NCBI GenBank assembly: GCA_964624765.1
Contig: CAZUZO010000105.1
Span: forward strand, 1 to 12,675
Direction: 5' to 3'
DNA from: JAGTVB01 sp964624765
GTDB taxonomy: Bacteria > Pseudomonadota > Gammaproteobacteria > HK1
DNA length: 12,675 nt
A program made the translations under genes and the position numbers. Numbering within the stretch: the stretch's first letter is position 1; the number at the start of each line of letters is the position of its first letter. The notes under the pieces were generated by a model. That model saw only the letters and a program-made list of their open reading frames with translations. It did no database searches and had not been told where the DNA came from. Below are positions 1 to 7,013 of this stretch, piece by piece.

Positions 1-204
1 TATCTTGCTTTTCATACTGGAAAATCTCCCTGTTATGTCAAGACAAGACCCCTATCCGGTCAGTGCAAGTTGACCTACCGAATATGCACAGTGTACCCAC
101 GAACTTCAGTCAGCTGATTGACGGAGGTCAATACAGACTTGGGTCGACAGTGCGATAGAGCTAGCGTTGCCATGCGGTACCAACCAAGGGGAGGCCAACC
201 CTGC

Positions 205-2319
205 CTACTGCAGGCTGGCATCACCTCGGCCAGCCGGCAACGGCGCGCCGGATCCGCTGCTTGCCAAGGGCAATCGGACTCGTATCAGGGTGCCGTGTCC
301 AAGCATGCTTTCCACTTTGATATGACCGCCGAAAGCTCGCACGTATTCCCGACTTTCGTACATACCCATCCCCATTCCAGCATTGCCCTTCGTGGTATCA
401 AATGGCCGGAATAGCCGTTCAGACACGAACTGAGGCGTCATCCCATCGCCTGTGTCTAGAACCTCCAACACCGCGCAGTACCCTTCCCGGTAGAGCCGCA
501 CGGTCACTTGTCCATCGACCGGCGTTGCCTCCTGGGCATTCTGGACAAGGTGTTCCACCACAGCGGCCAGCCGGTCTGGATTCGCTTCCACCAACAGATC
601 CTGTTGGTCATCTTCGAAGATCGGCACAGGACGATAGGCGCTCCGCAATTCGACCACTTTGCGCGCTACGGGACCCAACGCAACCCGTTCTAATGCCACT
701 TCAGCCAAGCGCCCTTTGCGCAATTGCGCCAGCAAACGATTCATCTTCGCGGTCGCACCGGCCACCGTCTCGATGGCGTCCTCCATAAACGCCGGGTTAT
801 GACGATGGATCCGGGCATTGGATACCACCAGCGAGAGCTGAGCCACAAGATTCTTCAGATCGTGAACCACAAACGATGCCAGTCGGTTGAACGCTTCGAA
901 TTGCCGTGCTTGAGTAAGCGCCTCAGTCGTTCCAATCAGGGCGAGGTAGCTCGCCGCTTGGCGGCCCACTGTCTTCAGGAGATCGCTGTCCTCGAAGTTG
1001 AACTCACGGTCCCTCTCTCCACGCAAGAGCATGATGTAACCTATCAATTCGTCGCCTTGCCATAACGGGGTGATCAGCCAAGCTTGTCTAAGCCGTCGCA
1101 ACCACAGCGGCAGCTCGAGCCCAGCATAGCGCTGCGGTAACCTCCGATACTCGTCGAGATAAATGACCCACCGACTTTCCTCGAGGAATCGTATCAATGG
1201 TGAGCCTGTCTCCTCAGACAAGTCGCCCGACAGGGCCATCTCCCATTGAGCCACTGGTTCAAACCATCCGCTATCCTGACGCATCCACATGCTACCGCCG
1301 GGACTATCCACCAGTTCGCCAATGGCCCGGATGATGTTTTGCTGGAGTTCCATCCCCTGCGAACGGGTTGAAAGGATATGCGTAAAATGCAGCCATGCCT
1401 TTCGGTAATCATACTTGCTTCGGTAGAAATGCTTGCTCAGGAACACCTTTAAGTGAGCCCGAAAGCGCCGAGAAATGCCAAGCACCAGGACCGCCACGGT
1501 GCTCGATCCGAATCCCAGCAGGGCGGCCGTCGCTCCCCCGCCCGCCCCCAGCGATAGATAATACCCCAAGCTGCCCGCCAATAGCCCAGCCGTGCCAATC
1601 CCGAACACACTGATCCCGTAAAAGGCCGCCTCGCGCGAGACAAAAACGTTGACCCCCCAATGGGGATTGCGCGCCGCCGCCACGGCTATGAGGGGCACGA
1701 CGATGACGTTGAGCATGCCATGACTCACCCCGCCCCACCCACTTCCAGGTACAAAAACCAGCGCCGACAGATAAACGGTCAGATCGTAAGCGAACATGGC
1801 GCCCATACCGAGACAGAGAAACCCTATCGCCTTGCGCTGAGCAAGAGGCGTGGCCCGATAGATCTGCTCAACGAGGGCAAGAGCTACGATGGCCAGTAGC
1901 ATGCCCAACAGGAGCACGAGGGGCCTCTGGGGAACCTCATAAGCGGGGATTCCATCCAGGTAAGGGACCGCCATGGCTGCCACCACAAGCGCGCCGAAAC
2001 CGGTCAACATCAGACTCGTTGCATAACGGCCTGCGAGCCGAGCACGCGGTTTCCCTATCCGAAAACCACGAACATAACTCAGGAATGCTACCCAAGAAGC
2101 CCCTCGCAGGATTTCGAGCACCTCGAGTAACGGCCGCAGGGAGTGGGCAGACCAACTCTGGAATGCCATGGCCGCGCACCAAACGGTGGAGACGACACAG
2201 GCCGATATCAGCAACAACGCACCACGCTCACCTGCGATCCGCACTGTGAGCAGCAAACCGGTCAGAGCCGAGAGAGCCAGTGCTGCGACTAGAAATGAGA
2301 AAGCCGTCAGATCGAACAT
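205..2319 (-). CDS. prsK: PrsK-type membrane sensor histidine kinase (PEP-CTERM/XrtA system)
   Basis: A 704-aa kinase, a usual length for PrsK. The N-terminal ~290 residues are a chain of hydrophobic membrane segments (first one starts at residue 3). A GAF-like region follows at about 320-470. The dimerisation/phosphoacceptor motif FVVHDLKNLVAQ puts the phosphohistidine at residue 486, and the HATPase domain shows an N box (EHLVQNAQEA, Asn594), G1 DTGDGM (~622-627) and G2 GMGMGM (~648). In the family, PrsK phosphorylates the NtrC-like regulator PrsR, which with sigma-54 controls exopolysaccharide and PEP-CTERM protein genes; that role is inferred here. I chose the ATG at 2319 because the conserved membrane region begins there. 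A TTG at 2358 has a better Shine-Dalgarno (AGGGAG, 8 nt away) and would add 13 residues. No receiver or NtrC-type gene follows in the 204 bp to the window edge. Confidence 0.88.
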   Translation of the reverse strand: MFDLTAFSFLVAALALSALTGLLLTVRIAGERGALLLISACVVSTVWCAAMAFQSWSAHSLRPLLEVLEILRGASWVAFLSYVRGFRIGKPRARLAGRYATSLMLTGFGALVVAAMAVPYLDGIPAYEVPQRPLVLLLGMLLAIVALALVEQIYRATPLAQRKAIGFLCLGMGAMFAYDLTVYLSALVFVPGSGWGGVSHGMLNVIVVPLIAVAAARNPHWGVNVFVSREAAFYGISVFGIGTAGLLAGSLGYYLSLGAGGGATAALLGFGSSTVAVLVLGISRRFRAHLKVFLSKHFYRSKYDYRKAWLHFTHILSTRSQGMELQQNIIRAIGELVDSPGGSMWMRQDSGWFEPVAQWEMALSGDLSEETGSPLIRFLEESRWVIYLDEYRRLPQRYAGLELPLWLRRLRQAWLITPLWQGDELIGYIMLLRGERDREFNFEDSDLLKTVGRQAASYLALIGTTEALTQARQFEAFNRLASFVVHDLKNLVAQLSLVVSNARIHRHNPAFMEDAIETVAGATAKMNRLLAQLRKGRLAEVALERVALGPVARKVVELRSAYRPVPIFEDDQQDLLVEANPDRLAAVVEHLVQNAQEATPVDGQVTVRLYREGYCAVLEVLDTGDGMTPQFVSERLFRPFDTTKGNAGMGMGMYESREYVRAFGGHIKVESMLGHGTLIRVRLPLASSGSGAPLPAGRGDASLQ

Positions 2320-2688
2320 AGGGGCTGTACACGAAGCTCCGAACACCTGGCCGTGCAAACCGATGGCTCCCTAAGCTGGGGCCGCAAGCCACCCAGCCAG
2401 GTAGGCTGTAAGGACAAGTCTCACAAGCCAACCGACCAACGCCACTCAAGTAACAGAGAGCCCATAGGGGCCCTCCGGCGACCCCACGAGTCCATTAAAT
2501 CATTTCGGGCGTATCCCTCTCGCCCTTTAGCCGCCAACGCTCCTAAGACAGCGGGCTGTCGAGATCGACGAGGCCACCAGGGGTACCCGAAACGGTCTTC
2601 AGGGAACAAACCCGTTACGGTGTTGCCACAGCAAGGCGCCCAGCACCTGCCCCATAAGCGGCTAGCAGCTGGCAAACAGAAACCGGGG
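2320..2688. other. Intergenic region upstream of prsK, tandem palindromic sites
   Basis: These 369 bp between the DraG-family gene and prsK hold no credible gene; short open frames here have no ribosome site or recognisable product. The only structure I see is a pair of 12-bp direct repeats (see the separate entry). I looked for a sigma-54 -24/-12 element reading into prsK and did not find one with the required GG-N10-GC spacing. No clear hairpin plus T-run terminator follows the upstream gene. Confidence 0.5.
2585..2621. promoter_or_regulatory. Two tandem palindromic 12-mers, possible operator
   Basis: ACCCGAAACGGT (2585-2596) and ACCCGTTACGGT (2610-2621) match at 10 of 12 positions and start 25 bp apart. 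Each carries a small dyad (CCG-AAA-CGG and CCGT-T-ACGG). Tandem dyads spaced by a little over two helical turns are typical of cooperative regulator sites. They lie about 265-300 bp upstream of prsK and 70-100 bp after the preceding stop codon. The regulator is unknown and chance similarity is possible. Confidence 0.3.
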
Positions 2689-3477
2689 TTAATTGACGTG
2701 AGATGGGGATAAGGGATAGGCCCGCTCAAATGCCTCGACCACCCGCCACAGTTCAGGTGTCAGTCGATCTTGGACCTGCGCCCGGATGGACTCGGGCACG
2801 CCGCCATAGAATGCCTCAGCGATGCCACCGGCGATGCAGGCTAAAGTGTCGCTGTCACCGCCTAATGACACCGCATTGCGTACCGCATCCTCGTAGGAGT
2901 GAGAGTCAAGAAAGGCTATCAGCGCGGCTGGGACCGTGCCCTGACAAGAAATGTCGAAGCTATAGCTTGGGCGCATGGTCTCCAAGGTGGGGGTCAAATC
3001 GTAGCCGAATCGTCTCTGAATGCGCGTGCGGATGGTGGCCTTGTCTGCAACGGTCCGTGCCAGGTAAATCGCCAACGCGGTCGCCTGGGCACCCTTGATT
3101 CCCTCAGGATGATCGTGGGTGATCTGGGCACTGAGCTGCGCCTGTCGCAGCACCTCGCCCTCCTCTGCGAAGGCACGGCCCACCGGGCTGACTCGCATCG
3201 CTGCCCCGTTTCCCCAGCTGTGATACGGCCGAGGATCATCCGCCAGTAGCCATTGCAAAAACGAGCCTCCGTAACCCGCATGGGGATAACGGCGCCCAAA
3301 CCTACGTATGGCATCCTGGTAAGAACAACGGGCGAGGATAGCTTCGGCCACAGCCACCGTGAGCACGCTGTCGTCGGTAAACGTACTCTGAGGATAGAAG
3401 AGCGGAAAGTCTTTGGTCTTGATCGGAGCGTGTTCGTAGACCGAACCGATGATGTCTCCGGCGATAGCGCCTATCAT
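2689..3477 (-). CDS. ADP-ribosylglycohydrolase family protein (DraG-like)
   Basis: A 262-aa protein of the DraG/ARH family, which removes ADP-ribose from arginine or other acceptors using a binuclear metal site. Hallmarks are the N-terminal IGAIAGDIIGSVYE (residues 2-15), the metal ligands in FTDDS (33-37), the GNGAAMRVSPVG segment (89-100), and the C-terminal GGDSDTLACIAGGIAEAFYG (206-225) with the second metal-binding aspartates 208 and 210. The ATG at 3477 is preferred over the in-frame GTG at 3486 because a GGAGG stands 10 nt before the ATG and overlaps the GTG too closely. The domain is the whole protein. No DraT, nitrogenase gene, macrodomain or ART toxin is nearby, so the target is unknown. 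The gene is 131 bp downstream of the alpha/beta hydrolase gene, with half an R1 repeat in that gap. Confidence 0.88.
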   Translation of the reverse strand: MIGAIAGDIIGSVYEHAPIKTKDFPLFYPQSTFTDDSVLTVAVAEAILARCSYQDAIRRFGRRYPHAGYGGSFLQWLLADDPRPYHSWGNGAAMRVSPVGRAFAEEGEVLRQAQLSAQITHDHPEGIKGAQATALAIYLARTVADKATIRTRIQRRFGYDLTPTLETMRPSYSFDISCQGTVPAALIAFLDSHSYEDAVRNAVSLGGDSDTLACIAGGIAEAFYGGVPESIRAQVQDRLTPELWRVVEAFERAYPLSPSHVN

Positions 3478-3494
3478 AACGTGCACCCCTCCGA

Positions 3495-3568
3495 CTCAGA
3501 GGTTGGCAAAAAAATCTGCTACGCAACGCGGTAGTGGCGTTGGGCGGTGCTCGCACCTCGGTCATCGG
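3495..3568 (-). repeat. R1 repeat, truncated copy C
   Basis: The stretch starts with CTCAGAGGTTGGCAAAAAAA, close to the R1 terminus, and continues through the R1 interior (GGCGTTGGGCGGTGCTCGC is shared with the copy at 11951-12096). Similarity fades after about 3568, so only half an element remains. Its terminus ends immediately before the Shine-Dalgarno of the DraG-family gene (CCTCC at 3488-3492 on the plus strand), so any promoter just upstream of that gene lies inside the repeat. Confidence 0.65.
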
Positions 3569-3608
3569 CTCGCCCTCCGCTAGTCCACTGTGCGCGGGCC
3601 AACGGAAT

Positions 3609-4403
3609 TCACGAAGGCAGACATCGCTTCAACCATTCGAGCATGCGCCTGGCAACCCTCTCCCACTCCCTATCTAACATCATGGCGTGAGGCATGCCAG
3701 GAAAGATTTCTGCGATCGTGCCGTACCTTCGGGCCGTCAGCTCGACAGCTGTCTGCGTTATGAATGCGTCACGCTCACCGCCAAGAACCAAGATAGGGAG
3801 ATCAAGCCGAGGCTTTGTGGGCGGCAGATCGAGCCCCAGCATGTCCAGCAATACCCACTGGGACTCAGACTCCGCGCGGGGTAGGTACGTTCGGATATAG
3901 TCATCGGGCGTATCCTCCCGAAACAGGGCCCTTCGAGCTCCGGCCACCGTGGCGGCTGTGGGGCCTTGCCACTGCATCAGCATCATGTCTCGGGCAAGCA
4001 GTGGCCTGCGAAAAGCCATGTGCAACATGCTCGGCAACACCCCGTAAGGAGCTCCCGAGGCCAGCAATAGCACCGCCGCCACCGGGTACTGGTGCATATA
4101 GTTCTGGACCACCAGCCCCCCCATGGAAGTCCCCACCAGCACCGGCGGCGCTTCCAAACGACTCGCGATACTGGCAACGTCTGCCACATAATCCCGAAGA
4201 CGCGCAGAAGCCAGCCGTTCCCTGCCCTCACTCCTTCCGTGCCCACGCAAGCTCAGCGCATGGGCCTCGTAGCCATGCGCAGCAAAAAAGGGTAAGAAAA
4301 ACGGCTCCCAGATTCGGCCAGAGGAATATGCGCCATGGACGAAAAGTAACGGAGCGCTTGCCACACGCCGTCGGGGCATGCTTGAGATCAACTCGAGCTT
4401 CAT
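3609..4403 (-). CDS. Alpha/beta hydrolase
   Basis: A 264-aa single-domain alpha/beta hydrolase. Visible family features are the oxyanion-hole loop FVHGAYSSG (21-29), a second conserved loop LSLRGHGRSEG (50-60), the nucleophile elbow GTSMGG with Ser93, the acid in LGGERDAFI (Asp212), and the catalytic histidine in GMPHAMML (His239). No signal peptide is seen, so it should be cytosolic. The fold resembles monoacylglycerol lipases and other esterases, but substrate cannot be told from sequence. The ATG at 4403 is preceded by GAGG/GAGAG and starts 70 bp after the GlpQ-like gene, which hints at co-transcription and perhaps lipid turnover; that link is inference. Confidence 0.87.
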   Translation of the reverse strand: MKLELISSMPRRRVASAPLLFVHGAYSSGRIWEPFFLPFFAAHGYEAHALSLRGHGRSEGRERLASARLRDYVADVASIASRLEAPPVLVGTSMGGLVVQNYMHQYPVAAVLLLASGAPYGVLPSMLHMAFRRPLLARDMMLMQWQGPTAATVAGARRALFREDTPDDYIRTYLPRAESESQWVLLDMLGLDLPPTKPRLDLPILVLGGERDAFITQTAVELTARRYGTIAEIFPGMPHAMMLDREWERVARRMLEWLKRCLPS

Positions 4404-4473
4404 GGCTCTCGCCTCATGAGGTAGAGTCCCTCTACAAAAAGGCCATCATTAATTCTTTGCCGGCGCGGCTCGA

Positions 4474-5604
4474 CTACGAAACCGGCGGCAAATGCCTGTC
4501 ATTCGCTGCCAAAAACGCATCGCGTGCCTTGACACCGACATCGGGCTGGTCGACAAAAAAACCGTCCAGACCCGTTGCCAGAAACGCTTTGATCTCGGTC
4601 ATGAGCCGGTCCCGTGCACGGGGATCTTCAGGCTGGGCGCACCACAAGCTCTCAGGTTGCAAAGCGGTCTCGGCACGAAAGGTGTAGGCGTGCACGACCA
4701 ACCCGGTACGGTGCGCTTCCTCGACGAACCGGCTGGTCTGATCAATCTGATCTCGGGTATTTGTGCCGGCGGGCAGAACGAAGTGGCCCTTCTCAACTCC
4801 AACGCCGTCGGCATAGGCAGCGATCGCTTGCAGCCCCTCGCGCGACGCCATGGCGTCGTAGCTCAGGGTACCGGCGTCTGAAGCCACGTCGTAGGGCTGA
4901 CCCAGGGGGCCGAGGAGCTGCACCAGTGGCATGGCGGTCATCTCCCTCAAGGCTTTCAGGTTGGCGGTCTCAAATGATTGGATAAAGATCCGCCGCCTCT
5001 TCTCGGCTTCATAACCCCCGCGACGCAGGGTCGCCACCAGAGCCTGCTCCATCGCGAGTCCCCGTTTCTGAAAATAAGTGGGATGCTTGGTTTCTGGATA
5101 GAGACCGATCGGACGCCCGCTGGAGGCTTCGAAACCTTGGACCAGGGCGATGATCTCTTCCAGAGTCGGTACCCCGAACTGGTTATCGAATCGTACATTC
5201 GCCGGCCGCTGTTGGGGAAGGCGCTCGATGGCGCCCAACGCCTTGATCTCTTCGAGGGTGAAGTCCTCGCTGAACCAACCCGTCACTTCGACACCGTCGA
5301 GCACCTTAGTATCGCGCCGGCCGGCAAACTCCAGCCGACTTGCCACATCGGTGGTGAAATTCAGAAGATTGTCATGCCGCGCGATCAGATGGCCATCCAG
5401 AGTCATCACAAGATCCGGCTCCACAAAGTCCGCACCTTGAAGTATCGCAATAGCATAAGCCGCCAAGGTGTGCTCTGGAAGGTAACCACTCGCACCACGA
5501 TGGGCAATGACGATCGGGACCGTGCGACGCTTGTTGACCCTCGGCTCGCGACCGTTGCCTTGCTGCGCCACCGTCATCGTCTCGTCACGCCTGCTGTCTG
5601 GCAT
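4474..5604 (-). CDS. glpQ: Glycerophosphodiester phosphodiesterase, GlpQ-like
   Basis: A 376-aa GDPD-family enzyme that hydrolyses glycerophosphodiesters to glycerol-3-phosphate and an alcohol. Catalytic and metal-site residues are in place: AHRGASGYLPEHT with His35/Arg36, VEPDLVMTLDG with Glu62 and Asp64, RHD with His77, and YPETKHP with Glu171 and Lys173; the C-terminal GLDGFFVDQPD is also typical. The length and the insert after His77 fit the GlpQ (periplasmic) branch rather than the ~250-aa cytosolic UgpQ branch. Oddly, there is no signal peptide: the N-terminus (about 28 residues before the first strand) is polar and charged. The start is uncertain; ATG at 5604 and ATG at 5577 both have weak ribosome sites, and neither yields an export signal. 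Confidence 0.9.
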   Translation of the reverse strand: MPDSRRDETMTVAQQGNGREPRVNKRRTVPIVIAHRGASGYLPEHTLAAYAIAILQGADFVEPDLVMTLDGHLIARHDNLLNFTTDVASRLEFAGRRDTKVLDGVEVTGWFSEDFTLEEIKALGAIERLPQQRPANVRFDNQFGVPTLEEIIALVQGFEASSGRPIGLYPETKHPTYFQKRGLAMEQALVATLRRGGYEAEKRRRIFIQSFETANLKALREMTAMPLVQLLGPLGQPYDVASDAGTLSYDAMASREGLQAIAAYADGVGVEKGHFVLPAGTNTRDQIDQTSRFVEEAHRTGLVVHAYTFRAETALQPESLWCAQPEDPRARDRLMTEIKAFLATGLDGFFVDQPDVGVKARDAFLAANDRHLPPVS

Positions 5605-5723
5605 GCGCTCTCGGCGCCCAAGCCTTGGTGGTCAACGTGGGAACAAGATCCAAACACTGCCGAAACCATGACGCACTCCGATTCCTGCAATCGAGCCCTC
5701 CCACCTGGACGCTAGACCGCGAC

Positions 5724-5737
5724 TTCACCGACGTGAA
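5724..5737. promoter_or_regulatory. Small dyad TTCAC-N4-GTGAA, possible operator
   Basis: A perfect 5-bp inverted repeat with a 4-bp spacer lies in the 203-bp divergent gap between the glpQ-like gene and the small plus-strand gene starting at 5808. Its size and place suit a dimeric regulator, possibly the ribbon-helix-helix protein encoded next door. A dyad this short can also arise by chance. Confidence 0.3.
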
Positions 5738-5772
5738 AATATCACAGATTCCGCGTGGCAAATACGCAATAG

Positions 5773-5781
5773 TGGTATGGT
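5773..5781 (+). promoter_or_regulatory. Possible extended -10 promoter element
   Basis: TGGTATGGT fits an extended -10 (TG-n-TATNNT) 27 bp before the ATG at 5808. No good -35 hexamer lies 16-18 bp upstream. Transcription from here would give a leader of about 20 nt containing only the strong ribosome site. Confidence 0.3.
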
Positions 5782-5807
5782 ACTGTCACAAAAGGGAGGA
5801 GGAAACG

Positions 5808-6122
5808 ATGTTGAGTTCCGATGCAACCTTAGAGGTCGAAGAACCCTCGATGGCCGCACTACCACCCGATGATTCCGAAGAACATAAAATGTTCGCCATT
5901 GAATCTCGGCGGGATGGAGAAGGCCGGGTGATCGTAGTCGGAAAAGCAAGCCGAAAACGGGCCACCGCCTTGATCAACATCCCGATCTCGGAGGCGCTGC
6001 GCTCGCGTCTGGAAGAGCGGGTGGTCGGATCGCTTTCCATGGCCACCGCCGCCCTACTCCAGTGGGCCTTCGATGAACTGGAGCGCCAAGAAGTGAGCAT
6101 CGAGGCACGCCCGCAGAAATAG
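5808..6122 (+). CDS. Small probable ribbon-helix-helix protein
   Basis: A 104-aa protein. The start is well marked: AGGGAGGAGG ends 5 nt before the ATG at 5808. Residues 1-50 are acidic, then charged, and look flexible. Residues 52-60 (ATALINIPI) read as a beta strand, 61-72 as a helix, then a GSLS turn at 74-77, and a second helix to about 94 (WAFDELERQE). Strand-helix-GS turn-helix is the layout of MetJ/Arc-type DNA-binding proteins, so I infer a DNA-binding or antitoxin-like role; I do not recognise a named family. No toxin gene follows: the next 890 bp hold only repeats. A possible operator dyad lies 70 bp upstream. It is divergent from the glpQ-like gene. Confidence 0.68.
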   Translation: MLSSDATLEVEEPSMAALPPDDSEEHKMFAIESRRDGEGRVIVVGKASRKRATALINIPISEALRSRLEERVVGSLSMATAALLQWAFDELERQEVSIEARPQK

Positions 6123-6423
6123 ACGCCAAGCGCTACGCTGACCTCATCGACCTTTTCGAGTTCCATATATTGTGGCACTTTCTTTGCAAATAGGTTCTCT
6201 GCAGGCCAATGGAATGGCCGCTTTTTGACAGATTAGGCGCTCCAGGGATGGACGCCACTGTCCTCGTCCTCGATCCTCTAGCAAGACCCGATTCTCACAA
6301 CAACGGCACCTGCCTAACAGATGTTGGACGACGGCTCGTCACAAGATGGCAAGCTCGTAAACAACGTTCCTGCATCGTGTTCCGCACGGCCGCAACGCGC
6401 ATCGACCTGCTCAGAACTGCCTT

Positions 6424-6573
6424 CTGAGAGGTTGTGAAAAAACCCGTAGCAAGCAGCCCGAGAGCAAGACGGACGGCGCCAAGCCGAGAGACGTATTCGA
6501 TAGATAGGCGAGGAGCGAACACCGCTCAACGCCGCTATCGGGTAGCGCAGCAGGTTTTTTGACAAGCTTTGAG
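6424..6573 (+). repeat. R1 MITE-like element, copy A
   Basis: A 150-bp element bounded by 21-bp imperfect inverted repeats (6424-6444 and 6553-6573, 17 of 21 paired). The core of the termini is TTGTGAAAAAACC on the left and GGTTTTTTGACAA on the right. It aligns along its whole length, in opposite orientation, with 11951-12096. Shared internal blocks include GATAGGCGAGGAGCGA, TATCGGGT and AGCAGGTTTT. It is too short for a transposase, so movement would depend on an enzyme supplied in trans. Confidence 0.75.
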
Positions 6574-6814
6574 TTCGGCTCCCCACATCCACACCGGCGG
6601 CTAAGGATCTTGATTCGCCACCGTGCAGCGCCCAGTAAACCGCGAAGCGTGCGCCAGGCGGCGCGCGACCCGGCAAGTATGCCGCCACTTGACATCGACT
6701 ACGCACCGACTCCAATCTAAGCGAACCAGTGCCGCCCTAGACGGCTCCCTTCCCAGCTGCGGCTGAAGCTGCGCCTCGGCATCTGCAACTCCCCACCAGC
6801 CGGTGATGGGAACA

Positions 6815-6945
6815 TGAGCATCGTTTCGTCAGGGTTGCTCTTCGCAGTGCACCATCGGCGTCCAAACCTTCGGCAGTCGAAGCCCTTAGGGCAAAGGGTT
6901 GGCCGCCCCAACAGCAAAGGGCATCAACTGCCGAAACGATGATCA
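6815..6945. repeat. Candidate element R3 with terminal inverted repeats
   Basis: TGAGCATCGTTTCGTCAG (6815-6832) and CTGCCGAAACGATGATCA (6928-6945) are inverted repeats pairing at 16 of 18 positions around a 131-bp unit. The size and design match R1 and R2, but no second copy is in the window, so this is a candidate only. It could also be a regulatory dyad pair or a remnant. Confidence 0.4.
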
Positions 6946-7013
6946 ACGCCGAACACGGGCAACGCGAGGGTAATCAAACCGTGCTATTTTCCTCCTAAGT
7001 TAATGGCGGCTTA

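Larger units (their letters stand above)
6123..7013. other. Gene-poor region with repeats
   Basis: About 890 bp with no credible protein gene on either strand. Open frames of up to 133 codons exist but have poor ribosome sites, run across the R1 repeat, and show no domain. The region holds the best R1 copy (6424-6573) and the candidate element R3 (6815-6945). The rest (6574-6814) is GC-rich with small dyads but nothing I can name. Confidence 0.6.

Noticed and set aside
2351..2368. Possible sigma-54 promoter for prsK on the minus strand
   Set aside because: A TTGCA-like -12 is present but the GG of the -24 element is missing at the required spacing.
2421..2729. A 102-codon minus-strand frame between the DraG-family gene and prsK
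   Set aside because: It starts inside the end of the upstream gene, lacks a ribosome site and shows no domain.
5757..5768. Possible sigma-54 element upstream of the small plus-strand gene (TGGCAAATACGC)
   Set aside because: GG to GC spacing is 7 instead of 10.
6209..6427. A 72-codon plus-strand frame starting at ATG 6209
   Set aside because: Only a weak ribosome site, no recognisable domain, and its stop is at the R1 repeat edge. It is probably not a gene.
6314..6715. Long minus-strand frames across R1 copy A
   Set aside because: Frames through R1 stay open because of base composition; similar peptides appear at the other R1 copies, which marks them as translations of the repeat.
6717..6946. 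Minus-strand frames of 66-69 codons in candidate R3
   Set aside because: No start signal or domain, arginine- and cysteine-rich as expected for non-coding GC-rich DNA.
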